A DNA stretch of 64,000 bases from NCBI RefSeq assembly GCF_001510895.1, contig NZ_LPWA01000164.1, positions 62,001-126,000 on the forward strand. Direction: 5' to 3'. This DNA is from Mesorhizobium loti (GTDB lineage: Bacteria; Pseudomonadota; Alphaproteobacteria; Rhizobiales; Rhizobiaceae). Below the pieces are notes generated by a model, which saw only the letters and a program-made list of their open reading frames with translations, was not told the DNA's origin and made no database searches. Below, piece after piece: positions 7,664 to 18,235 of this stretch (position 1 is the first letter of the stretch; every line of letters starts with the position of its first letter). Made by a program: the position numbers and the translations under genes.

Positions 7664-9036
7664 ATGGACATTGGGTTTTCCTCGACCGTCGACCTCGCAG
7701 CTGCGATCGCCAAGCGCAAAATTTCGGCGGTCGAGGCGCTCGATGCGCATCTGGCGCAGATCGAACGGCATAACGAGGCGGTCAACGCTGTCGTCATCCT
7801 CGATCGGGAAGGCGCGCGCGAGCGTGCAGGGCAAGCCGATGCGGCACTGGCGCGCGGCGACACGCCCGGGCAACTGCACGGCGTGCCGTTCACGCTGAAG
7901 GACGCGCATGAGACCGCCAGCGTGAAGACGACCGTCGCTTCCCGCCCTTTGCCGATTATGTACCGAGGAGTGACAGTCCCGTCGCCGCCCGGCTGAAGGC
8001 CGCCGGCGCCGTATTGGTCGGCAAGACCAATGTCGCCACCATGCTGGGCGATTGGCAGTCGGACAATCCGCTCTTCGGCCACACCGGCAATCCTTGGGAT
8101 CTGTCGCGTACCGCGGGTGGTTCCAGCGGCGGCGCAGCGGCGGCCGTCGCTGCGGGCATGACACCCTTCGAAGTCGGCACCGACATGCAGGATTCCATAC
8201 GCCTGCCCGCCGCCTTCTGCGGCGTCTACGGCCTGAAGCCCACCGAGCATCGCGTCTCGCTGGCCAGCGCTTTTCCCGATCCGGGCGACACCCCGCGCAG
8301 CGTACGGCTGATGTCATGTCTCGGCCCGCTTGCCCGTAACATCGAGGATCTGGCGCTGATCTACCAGATCATTGCCGGGCCGGACGGGGCGGATACCGAT
8401 CTGGCACCGGTTACAATCGAGCCGACGCCGAAGTTGCAACTGAAAACATTGCGCATTGCCTTCGCTAAATTCTTTGCCGGCTTTCCTGTTGCGAGCGAGA
8501 TTGGTGCCGCCGTGGAAGACCTGGCTTCGAAACTGGCGTCCGCCGGCGCGCGCGTCGAGGAAGCAAGTCTGCCGAAGCTCGACCTGAGCGATGATCTCGC
8601 CGAGGGCGGCAAGTTGATCGGCATGATGCTGGAGGCCGCGCAACCGGAGTCGCCGGAGCGGCCGACACCGCTGTCGCGCTGGTTCGCGGCGCTTGCCCGC
8701 CGCGACCGGTCGATCCTCGCCTGGGAGAGCTTCTTCGAAAGCTGCGACGCCTTGCTCTGCCCGGTCGCGATGACCACGGCCTTTGCGCATTGCAAGCCGG
8801 GCAGCCCGCTTAAGGTCGACGGCAAGGACGAGAGTTATTGGATGCTGCCAGCCCATGGCGCGGTCTTCAACTATTCCGGCCATCCGGCGCTGGCATTCCC
8901 TTGCGGACTGGACAGCAGCGGATTGCCGATCGGCCTACAGCTGGTTGGCAGGCAATGGTCGGAGTCAAGGCTGCTCGGCATCGCGGCGGCGATCGCACCG
9001 CTCACCGGCGGCTTCCGTCGGCCGCTTGGTTATTAA
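7664..9036 (+). pseudogene. Amidase (amidase-signature family), one frameshift
   Basis: Amidase-signature hydrolase of about 457 residues when repaired, cleaving carboxamides with a Ser-cisSer-Lys triad. The lysine is in GVPFTLKDAH and the cis-serine in GGSSGG. The nucleophile serine is in GTDMQDSIRLPA, where GG normally precedes Ser. The frame breaks after SVKTTV: adding a G in GTCGCTT near 7937 gives VGFPPFADYVPRSDSPVAAR and continues into the second frame. I prefer ATG 7664, which has GGAG upstream, over the in-frame ATG at 7625. It is convergent with the oxidoreductase gene and overlaps it by four bases. The substrate is unknown. Confidence 0.85.
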
Positions 9037-10108
9037 GCGAAGCGCGACAGCGCGTAAGGCTTCAACAGCGCATCGCGATCGCCTTCAAGGATTTCGCGGG
9101 CCGCAAACAGCCCCACGGCCGGCGCCAGAGTGATGCCGGAATGCGTGACGGCGATGTAAAGACCGGTGACACCGTCGGCACGGCTGATGATCGGGAAACC
9201 ATCGGTCGGCGTCGGTCGGTAGCCGACTGTGTGGAAATCGAGCTTCAACTCCTCCGCGCCACGCAGCATCGCTTTCGTCGCTTGGAAAAGCTTCCGCGCG
9301 GCGGCCTCCGGATTCTCACCCGGATCGCCGCCGCCAAAATCCGAGCCGGCGATGATACGCCCCTCGGCAGTCTGTCGCATATGCAGCTTCTCGCCCAGCA
9401 CAAGCCCGTTGAGCAGTCTTCTGTGAGGGCGCGAGTGCACTATCAGGCCGGGCGGCGTCTCGATCGGCAGCCTGATGCCGGCCGTCGCGGCGATCGCCGG
9501 AGCGCCGGCGCCGGCGGCGATCACGACTTCGTCGGCGGCGATGGTTTCACCTGAAACGACGGCGCCCATAACCTGGCCGTTGGACAGCGCCAGCCTATCG
9601 ACAGTCCCGTTGACGATCCGCGCGCCGCGCCGTTCGGCGTCGGCAAGCAGCGCCCTGGCGGTGGCGACCGGCTCGGCGACGCCTTCCTCCGCGACGTAAA
9701 GCGCAAACTCCGGAAGCTCGGTGAGATTGGGCTCGATGCGCGCCGCCTGCTTGGCGTCGATCCGCTCGATGCCGTAACCCCAGGACGAATGCTCGGCCGC
9801 ATAGGCTTCGAGCCTGTCCGCCGGCAGGTCCCAGCACAAACCGCCACACCAGGTAAGCGGCAATTCCGGCAAGTCCCTCACCAGCCGCTTCCATTCGGCC
9901 ATGGCGCGGATGCGCAGCCGGAAATAGGTCTCGGGGTTGCCCCAGCTTGCATGATCCAGGCGAAGGAATTGGGCGTCGCGACACCGCCGGCGCCGCTTTC
10001 GGAGACGACCGTCACCCGCGCACCGGCCTTTGTCAGATGCCAGGCGATCGAGGCGCCGATGATGCCGGCGCCGATGACGATGATTTCTTTCGCCACGCTG
10101 CTCTCCAT
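9033..10108 (-). pseudogene. FAD-dependent amine/amino-acid oxidoreductase, one frameshift
   Basis: DAO-superfamily flavoprotein of about 358 residues when repaired. The N-terminal dinucleotide-binding motif is IIVIGAGIIGASIAWHL. Later segments include AADEVVIAAGAGAPAI and, near the C-terminus, VGYRPTPTDGFPII and VTHSGITLAPAVG, as in glycine oxidase and D-amino-acid dehydrogenases. The frame breaks after TPNSFAWI: one missing A (T on the plus strand) near 9951 restores INASWGNPETYF. The start may be ATG 10108 or GTG 10096; the latter has GGAGAG at the right distance. The gene is divergent from the tetR operon. It would oxidise an amine or amino acid; the substrate is not readable. Confidence 0.85.
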
Positions 10109-10174
10109 CCCTGTTCCCGGTGAGGTCTTCCACCTGCCATTTGCGAGAGCTTTTGCCAACGCAAACTTCTGCGC

Positions 10175-10202
10175 TTGACATCAATACGTACGTACGTATT
10201 AT
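10175..10202 (+). promoter_or_regulatory. tetR-dehalogenase promoter with 18-bp palindromic operator
   Basis: TTGACA (10175-10180) and TATTAT (10197-10202) are separated by 16 bases. A perfect palindrome, AATACGTACGTACGTATT (10183-10200), fills the spacer and reaches into the -10 box, so a bound repressor would exclude polymerase. The expected transcription start, about seven bases past the -10, coincides with the tetR ATG at 10209. Confidence 0.8.
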
Positions 10203-10208
10203 GTCGCC

Positions 10209-10805
10209 ATGGCTAGACAATCACTCCGCGAAAACCTCCTCGAAGCCGGCTTCGGGACCATCTGGAATTCCGGCTACGCCGCGGCCGGCGTGCGCGACAT
10301 CGTCGCTGCGGCCGGTGCCCGGCCGGGCTCCTTCACCAATCACTTCGCCTCCAAGGAAGAGTTTGCCGGCGAGGTGCTGGAACGCTACTTCGCCTATGTC
10401 AGCGGGCTGGTCGAAAAGGCGCTGGCGCAGGATGGCACGCCTCCGGCAGGCAGGCTCCGCCGCTATCTCGACGTCATCACCTCGAAGCTCGAAGCGCATG
10501 ACTGGGCGCGCGGCTGCATGATCGGCAATCTCAGCCTTGAGACGGCGGTTCACAGCGAGCCGCTCAGGCTGCGGCTGGTCGACATTTTCGAGCGCTGGCG
10601 CCAACCATTCGCGGCCTGCATTGCCGAAGGCCAGGCGGCGGGCGAGATCACCAAGGCCTTCGATGCCGAGGACCTCGCCGACTTCCTACTGTCGTCCTGG
10701 CAGGGCGCCATGCTGCGCATGAAGGTCGAGCGCAATCCGGAGCCGCTCGAGCGGTTCAAGAAAATCATCTTCGGCACCGTGTTTGGGAAGGAGACAGTGC
10801 GATGA
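10209..10805 (+). CDS. TetR/AcrR-family repressor
   Basis: A 198-residue TetR regulator with an N-terminal helix-turn-helix (about residues 8-55; GYAAAGVRDIVAAAGARPGSFTNHFASKEEF) and a C-terminal TetR ligand domain containing ARGCMIGNLSLE and DFLLSSWQGAMLRMKVERN. These C-terminal phrases place it with TetR regulators that sense small electrophiles or xenobiotics. The perfect palindrome in its own promoter is the likely operator. Its stop overlaps the dehalogenase start (ATGA), so repressor and enzyme are translationally coupled. No Shine-Dalgarno precedes the ATG and the predicted transcript start is at the ATG, so the mRNA may be leaderless. Confidence 0.93.
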   Translation: MARQSLRENLLEAGFGTIWNSGYAAAGVRDIVAAAGARPGSFTNHFASKEEFAGEVLERYFAYVSGLVEKALAQDGTPPAGRLRRYLDVITSKLEAHDWARGCMIGNLSLETAVHSEPLRLRLVDIFERWRQPFAACIAEGQAAGEITKAFDAEDLADFLLSSWQGAMLRMKVERNPEPLERFKKIIFGTVFGKETVR

Positions 10806-11731
10806 ATTCGAAAATCGACGGACAACAGACCGGCGCTGCCCCGCTGCGGCGTTCACAAGTCCCCGTGCTCGATTCCACCATGTCCTATCTGGAGGCCGGC
10901 ACATCCGGCCCGACGGTGCTGTTCCTGCACGGCAACCCGACCTCCTCCTACATCTGGCGCAACATCATTCCGCATGTCGCGCCGGTCGGCCGTTGCATCG
11001 CGCCGGACCTGATCGGCTACGGTCAGTCGGGCAAACCCGATATCGACTATCGCTTCTTCGATCATGTCCGCTACCTCGATGCCTTCATCGAGGCGCTCGA
11101 TATCAAGGATCTGGTGATCGTCGCGCAGGACTGGGGCACCGCACTTGCGTTCCATCTCGCGGCACGACGGCCGCAACGCGTTTTGGGCCTTGCCTTCATG
11201 GAATTCATCCGGCCCTTCGAGCGTTGGGAGGATTTTCACCAGCGCCCACAGGCGCGTGAGCTGTTCAAAGCGCTGCGCACGCCGGGCGCCGGCGAGAAGC
11301 TGGTGCTGAAGGATAATGTCTTCGTCGAGAAAATCCTGCCTGCCTCGGTCCTGCGGCCGATGAATGAGGACGAGATGGCTGCTTACCGGGCGCCGTTTCC
11401 GACGCCGCAGTCGCGCAAGCCGGTGCTGCGCCTGCCGCGGGAGCTGCCGATCGAAGGCTTGCCGGCCGATGTCGCCGCGATCAGCGAGCACGACCACCGG
11501 GCGCTGCGGCTCTCCTCCTATCCGAAATTGCTGTTCGCTGGTGATCCAGGCGCTCTGATTTCACCGCAAGCAGCAAAGGAATTCGCGGCAGGGCTGAAGA
11601 ACTGCCGGTTCATCAATCTGGGACCAGGCGCCCATTATCTGCAGGAAGACCATCCCGACACGATCGGCAAGGCCATTGCCGACTGGCTGCCGGAGACCGA
11701 ACGGGCGGAGAGCGCGGCCGAGCTGGCTTGA
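10802..11731 (+). CDS. dhaA: Haloalkane dehalogenase, HLD-II (DhaA/DmlA-like)
   Basis: A 309-residue alpha/beta-hydrolase that releases halide from haloalkanes to give alcohols. The catalytic set of the HLD-II subfamily is visible: halide-binding Asn in FLHGNPTSSYIWRN, nucleophile Asp and halide-binding Trp in VAQDWGTAL, Glu in FMEFIRP, and His in GPGAHYLQED. The family pentad is therefore intact. M. loti is known to carry an enzyme of this type (DmlA). The ATG overlaps the tetR stop by four bases and has GGAAGGAG upstream inside tetR, so the pair is an operon likely induced by substrate or product. The natural substrate is unknown. Confidence 0.92.
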   Translation: MNSKIDGQQTGAAPLRRSQVPVLDSTMSYLEAGTSGPTVLFLHGNPTSSYIWRNIIPHVAPVGRCIAPDLIGYGQSGKPDIDYRFFDHVRYLDAFIEALDIKDLVIVAQDWGTALAFHLAARRPQRVLGLAFMEFIRPFERWEDFHQRPQARELFKALRTPGAGEKLVLKDNVFVEKILPASVLRPMNEDEMAAYRAPFPTPQSRKPVLRLPRELPIEGLPADVAAISEHDHRALRLSSYPKLLFAGDPGALISPQAAKEFAAGLKNCRFINLGPGAHYLQEDHPDTIGKAIADWLPETERAESAAELA

Positions 11732-11822
11732 GCCGCGGGCACGAGGCGTTGTTCGCCCCATGTCGACAGGCCGGCGCCACACTGGTAGAAGCGCCGCCTG
11801 TCACACGGAATCCCTGGAAGAA

Positions 11823-13415
11823 ATGCCCGAAACCATCCCCGAAGAGGTATCGCGCCGCCGCACCTTCGCGATCATCGCCCACCCCGACGCCGGCAAGACG
11901 ACGCTCACCGAAAAGCTGCTTCTGTTCGGCGGCGCCATCCAGCTTGCCGGCGAGGTCAAGGCCAAGAAGGATCGCATCCAGACCCGATCGGACTGGATGA
12001 AGATCGAGCGCGAACGCGGCATCTCGGTCGTCACCTCGGTGATGACCTTCGAATATGACGACAACGTCTTCAATCTGCTCGACACGCCCGGCCACGAGGA
12101 TTTCGCCGACGACACCTATCGGACGCTCTCGGCGGTGGACTCCGCCGTCATGGTCATCGACGCCGCCAAGGGCATCGAGCCGCGCACGCTGAAACTGTTC
12201 GAGGTCTGCCGGCTGCGCGATATCCCGATCATCACCTTCGTCAACAAGATGGACCGCGAGAGCCGCGATCCGTTCGAGATCCTCGACGAGATCGAGCAGA
12301 AGCTGGCGCTGGACACAGCACCCGTTACCTGGCCGATCGGCCGCGGCAAGACTTTCTCGGGCACCTACCACCTGGCGCTGAACGCCGTTCGCAAGAGCGA
12401 CGACGAGAAGGAGCGCACGCCGGTCCACGGTCCCGATTCCAACCGCGTTGCCGGGCTCCTGCCGGAAAACGAGCGCAACGACTTCATCGAGGAATTGGAG
12501 CTGGCGCGCGAGGCCTGCCGTCCGCTCGATGTCGACGCCTTCCGCGAGGGTCACCTGACGCCGGTCTATTTCGGCTCGGCGCTGCGCAATTACGGCGTGC
12601 GCGATCTGATCGAGGCGCTCGGCGCCTATGGGCCGCCGCCGCGCGCCCAGGAAGCCGACGAACGAACGGTGGAGGCGACCGAGGAGAAGATGACCTCCTT
12701 CGTCTTCAAGATCCAGGCCAACATGGATCCCAACCACCGCGACCGCATCGCATTCGTGCGCGTCTGCTCGGGCAAGCTCGAGCGCGGCATGAAGGCGAAG
12801 CTGGTGCGCACCGGCAAGCCGATGAGCCTCTCGGCGCCGCAGTTCTTCTTCGCCCGCACCCGTGTCACCGCCGACGAGGCCTTTGCCGGCGACGTCGTCG
12901 GCATCCCCAATCACGGCACGCTGCGCATCGGCGACACGCTCACCGAGGGCGAGGAGATCCTGTTCCGCGGCGTGCCGAACTTCGCGCCGGAAATCCTGCG
13001 CCGCGTGCGCCTCGGCGACGCCATGAAGGCCAAGAAGCTGAAGGAGGCGCTGCACCAGATGGCCGAAGAGGGCGTGGTGCAGCTGTTTTCGCCGGAGGAC
13101 GGCTCGCCGGCCATCGTCGGCGTCGTCGGCGCGCTGCAGCTCGACGTGCTGAAGGAGCGGCTGAACATCGAATACACGCTGCCGGTGGATTTCGAGATGT
13201 CGCGCTTTTCCGTCTGCCGCTGGATTTCAGCCGATGACAAGGCGGATGTGCAGCGTTTCATCGAAGGCCATCGCGGCGACATCGCCCGTGACCTCGACAA
13301 CGATCCGGTGTTCCTCGCCCAGCACGCCTTCTCGCTCAACTACGAAGCCGAGCGCTGGAAGGCGATCCGCTTCACCGCGGTCAAGGACTACCAGGTCCGC
13401 GACAAGGCGGCGTGA
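11823..13415 (+). CDS. prfC: Peptide chain release factor 3
   Basis: RF3 GTPase of 530 residues that recycles RF1/RF2 from the ribosome after peptide release. G motifs are complete: IIAHPDAGKTTLTEKLL (P-loop), RGISVVTSVM (switch I), LLDTPGHEDF (G3) and TFVNKMDRE (G4). Domain II (FKIQANMDPNHRDRIAFVRVCSG) and the RF3-specific C-terminal domain (VGVVGALQLDVLKERLNIEY) follow, and the length is typical. I chose ATG 11823, with GGAAG just upstream, because the longer in-frame start at 11676 adds non-conserved residues. It stands alone. Confidence 0.97.
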   Translation: MPETIPEEVSRRRTFAIIAHPDAGKTTLTEKLLLFGGAIQLAGEVKAKKDRIQTRSDWMKIERERGISVVTSVMTFEYDDNVFNLLDTPGHEDFADDTYRTLSAVDSAVMVIDAAKGIEPRTLKLFEVCRLRDIPIITFVNKMDRESRDPFEILDEIEQKLALDTAPVTWPIGRGKTFSGTYHLALNAVRKSDDEKERTPVHGPDSNRVAGLLPENERNDFIEELELAREACRPLDVDAFREGHLTPVYFGSALRNYGVRDLIEALGAYGPPPRAQEADERTVEATEEKMTSFVFKIQANMDPNHRDRIAFVRVCSGKLERGMKAKLVRTGKPMSLSAPQFFFARTRVTADEAFAGDVVGIPNHGTLRIGDTLTEGEEILFRGVPNFAPEILRRVRLGDAMKAKKLKEALHQMAEEGVVQLFSPEDGSPAIVGVVGALQLDVLKERLNIEYTLPVDFEMSRFSVCRWISADDKADVQRFIEGHRGDIARDLDNDPVFLAQHAFSLNYEAERWKAIRFTAVKDYQVRDKAA

Positions 13416-13421
13416 TCTCTT

Positions 13422-13447
13422 CCTTCTCCCCGTTCATGGGGAGAAGG
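13422..13447. repeat. CTTCTCCCC/GGGGAGAAG dispersed repeat hairpin
   Basis: CCTTCTCCCC (13422-13431) and GGGGAGAAGG (13438-13447) form a 10-base stem after prfC. The associated tail GTGCCCGAAGGGCGGATGAG follows to about 13470. Related copies occur near 16159, 22237, 30887 and 36096, all between genes. It lies between convergent genes and may serve as a transcript end. Confidence 0.7.
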
Positions 13448-13584
13448 TGCCCGAAGGGCGGATGAGGGGCAGTGCCGACGTTCGAGGATTAGTAGGTAGC
13501 GTCCCCCGGCCCTTCGCAGGCTCAGGGCGTTCGAAGCTCGAAAAGCCAAGCAATTGGCTTTTCGTCCGCTATGCGGACCGCTTC

Positions 13585-14055
13585 TCACCCCTTCGCCGCC
13601 GCTTCCAGCTTGTCGATCTCGATCTTGCCCATCTGCATCATGGCACCCATGACCCGGCCGGCCTTCTCCCGGTCCGGATCCTGAAGCAGGCGCGGCAGTT
13701 GCTCCGGCACGACTTGCCAGGAGACGCCGAACTTGTCCTTCAGCCAGCTGCAGCGTCCTGGTTCGCCGCCGCCTTCGGTGAGTCTGGCCCAGAAATGATC
13801 GACCTCTTCCTGCGTTTTGCAGTCGATCGACAGCGACATCGCTTCGGTGAACTTGTATTGCGGCCCGCCGTTGAGGACTTGGAACTGCACCCCGTCGAGC
13901 TCGAATGAGGCGACCAGCACCTGGCCTTCCTGAGGATGGCCCTTGGGCCAGCGCGTGACGCTCAGCACCTTCGAATTCTTGAAGATGGAGATGTAGTGGT
14001 TCATGGCCTCTTCGGCCTGGCCGTCGAACCACAGGAAGGTGGTGATCTTCTGCAT
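13585..14055 (-). CDS. VOC-superfamily protein (PhnB/3-dmu-9-mt type)
   Basis: A 156-residue protein of the vicinal oxygen chelate fold, in the subgroup once labelled 3-demethylubiquinone-9 3-methyltransferase and also called PhnB-like. Visible family phrases are TTFLWFDGQAEEAMNHYISIF at the N-terminus, VLVASFELDGVQFQVLNGG, SLSIDCKTQEEVDHFW, RCSWLKDKFGVSWQVVP and MMQMGKIEI at the C-terminus. ATG at 14055 has GAGGAG upstream. It is divergent from ilvD. These proteins bind small substrates or metals and their role is mostly unknown. Confidence 0.9.
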   Translation of the reverse strand: MQKITTFLWFDGQAEEAMNHYISIFKNSKVLSVTRWPKGHPQEGQVLVASFELDGVQFQVLNGGPQYKFTEAMSLSIDCKTQEEVDHFWARLTEGGGEPGRCSWLKDKFGVSWQVVPEQLPRLLQDPDREKAGRVMGAMMQMGKIEIDKLEAAAKG

Positions 14056-14308
14056 GTCTTGCTCCTCGGACTTGTTCAGCTTGGTTCCATCTTCAAACGG
14101 CGCGTCGGCGATTTGGTGCCGTTGCGTGCCGTCTGCCTTAAGGACGGATCGGCAAGCCGCGATCCGACAGCGATTTCAAATTTTTCTGAAGAATCGTGGC
14201 GCAGTGCAAAACTGTGGCGAGGCCGGACCTTGGTCGCTATAACCGCTGCCGACTGAAATTCAGCGCCGTCGCGCCACGCTGGCGCGGCCAGCCAGCAAGG
14301 ACAATTCG

Positions 14309-16148
14309 ATGCCTGCCTATCGTTCCCGCACCACCACCCATGGCCGCAACATCCGGCGCCCGCGGCCTGTGGCGCGCCACCGGCATGAAGGACAGCGATT
14401 TCGGCAAGCCGATCATCGCGGTGGTCAACTCCTTCACCCAGTTCGTGCCGGGTCACGTGCATCTGAAGGACCTCGGCCAGCTCGTCGCGCGCGAGATCGA
14501 GAAGGCGGCGGCGTCGCCAAGGAGTTCAACACCATCGCCGTCGACGACGGCATCGCCATGGGTCATGACGGCATGCTCTACTCGCTGCCGTCGCGCGAGC
14601 TGATCGCCGACTCCGTCGAATACATGGTCAACGCCCATTGCGCCGACGCCATGGTCTGCATCTCCAACTGCGACAAGATCACGCCCGGCATGCTGATGGC
14701 CTCGCTGCGTCTCAACATTCCGACCGTCTTCGTTTCCGGCGGCCCGATGGAAGCCGGCAAGGTGGTGCTGGCCGGCAAGGCGCAGGCGCTCGACCTGGTC
14801 GACGCCATGGTGGCGGCCGCCGACGACAAGATATCCGACGAGGACGTCAAGGTCATCGAGCGCTCGGCCTGCCCGACCTGCGGCTCGTGCTCGGGCATGT
14901 TCACGGCCAACTCGATGAACTGCCTGACCGAGGCGCTGGGTCTTTCGCTGCCGGGCAACGGCTCGACTTTGGCCACCCATGCCGACCGCAAGCGCCTGTT
15001 CGTCGAGGCCGGCCATCTCATTGTCGATCTGGCGCAGCGCTACTACGAGCAGGAAGACGATAGCGCGCTGCCGCGCAGCATCGCCACCAAAGGCGCCTTC
15101 GAAAATGCGATGGCCCTCGACATCGCGATGGGCGGCTCGACCAATACGGTGCTGCACATTCTCGCTGCCGCGCACGAGGGCGAGGTCGACTTCACCATGG
15201 AGGACATCGATCGGCTGTCACGAAAAGTGCCGGTGCTCTGCAAGGTGGCGCCGGCCAAGGCCGACGCCACATGGAGGATGTCCACCGTGCCGGCGGCATC
15301 ATGGCCATCCTCGGCCAGCTCGACGAGGCCGGGTTGATCAACCGCGACCTGCCGACGGTGCACACCGCAACGCTCGGCGAGGCGCTCGACCATTGGGACA
15401 TCGCCCGCACCTCGGCCGAGAATGTGCGCGAATTCTTCCGGGCCGCCCCCGGCGGCGTGCCGACGCAGGTCGCCTTCAGCCAGGACCGCCGCTGGGACGA
15501 GCTCGACACGAACCGCGAGACGGGTGTCATCCGCTCAGCAAGGACGCCGTTCTCGAAGGATGGCGGCCTTGCCGTGCTGAAGGGCAATCTGGCGCTCGAC
15601 GGCTGCATCGTGAAGACCGCCGGCGTCGACGAGTCGATCCTGAAATTCACCGGCCCGGCCCGCGTCTTCGAAAGCCAGGATGCTCGGTCAAGGCGATCCT
15701 CGGCAACGAGATCAAAACCGGCGATATCGTCGTCATCCGCTACGAGGGCCCGCGCGGCGGCCCCGGCATGCAGGAGATGCTCTACCCGACCAGCTATCTG
15801 AAGTCGAAAGGCCTCGGCAAAGCCTGCGCGCTGATCACCGACGGCCGCTTCTCCGGCGGCACGTCGGGCCTGTCGATCGGCCACGTCTCGCCGGAAGCCG
15901 CCGAAGGCGGGCTGATCGGTCTCGTCCAGGAAGGCGACACGATCGAGATCGACATCCCCAACCGCAAGATCCATCTCGCGGTCGGCGAGGCCGAGCTCGA
16001 CGCCCGCCGCAAGGCGATGGCGGCGAAGGGCGCGGACGCCTGGAAGCCGGCCGAAAAGCGCAAGCGCAAGGTGACGACGGCGCTCCGCGCCTATGCCGCC
16101 TTCGCCACCAGTGCCGACAAGGGCGCGGTGAGGAAAGTGCCGGAGTGA
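14309..16148 (+). pseudogene. ilvD: Dihydroxy-acid dehydratase, four frameshifts
   Basis: When repaired this is a normal IlvD of about 613 residues, dehydrating 2,3-dihydroxy-isovalerate and -methylvalerate in Val/Ile synthesis with an Fe-S cluster. It begins MPAYRSRTTTHGRN. Conserved segments include GKPIIAVVNSFTQFVPGHVH, NCDKITPGMLMA, SACPTCGSCSGMFTANSMN, AMGGSTNT, TDGRFSGGTSG and a C-terminal EKRKRKVTTALRAYAAFATS. The frame changes near 14351 (two bases missing), 14505, 15266 and 15682 (one base each); each repair restores conserved sequence. Four lesions in an essential biosynthetic gene with no other decay argue for sequence error. The gene stands alone downstream of a 250-base region. 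Confidence 0.93.
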
Positions 16149-16158
16149 GAGAGCTCCC

Positions 16159-16302
16159 CCTTCTCCCTTGTGGGAGAAGGTGGATCGGCGCGCAGCGCCG
16201 AGACGGTTGAGGGGTGTGTGACGGATCGCCGTCATTGCCAAGCTGGAGCACCCCTCATCCGGCCGAGCTTTGCTCGGCCATCTTCTCCCACAAGGGAGAA
16301 GG
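16159..16302. repeat. Inverted pair of CTTCTCCC/GGGAGAAG repeats
   Basis: Hairpin 16159-16180 (CCTTCTCCC, loop TTGT, GGGAGAAGG) and hairpin 16281-16302 (TCTTCTCCC, loop ACAA, GGGAGAAGG) are in opposite orientation about 100 bases apart. The outer sequences also pair. It fills the gap between convergent ilvD and the ABC exporter gene. Confidence 0.7.
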
Positions 16303-16312
16303 AAAGGGCGCC

Positions 16313-18067
<1,755 letters not shown>

Positions 18068-18235
18068 ACGGCCGATCCCATGCCTATGAATTTCGGATTC
18101 GCCACAAGGGCGAGAGGCGGCTTATAGAGCGAGTTGCCGCCGGATGGAACCTTCACGGCCGGGGAAAGAAACCGCTGCAGCGGGGTGTCTTTTCAGCCAC
18201 CATAAGGTGCTGATTCTTCAAGGGGATGACGATAG

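Noticed and set aside
14309..16148. Natural decay of ilvD after gain of a second IlvD-type dehydratase at 49009
   Set aside because: The second enzyme has sugar-acid dehydratase features and would not replace ilvD. The four lesions are single or double base losses in an otherwise conserved gene, like those in eight other genes here.
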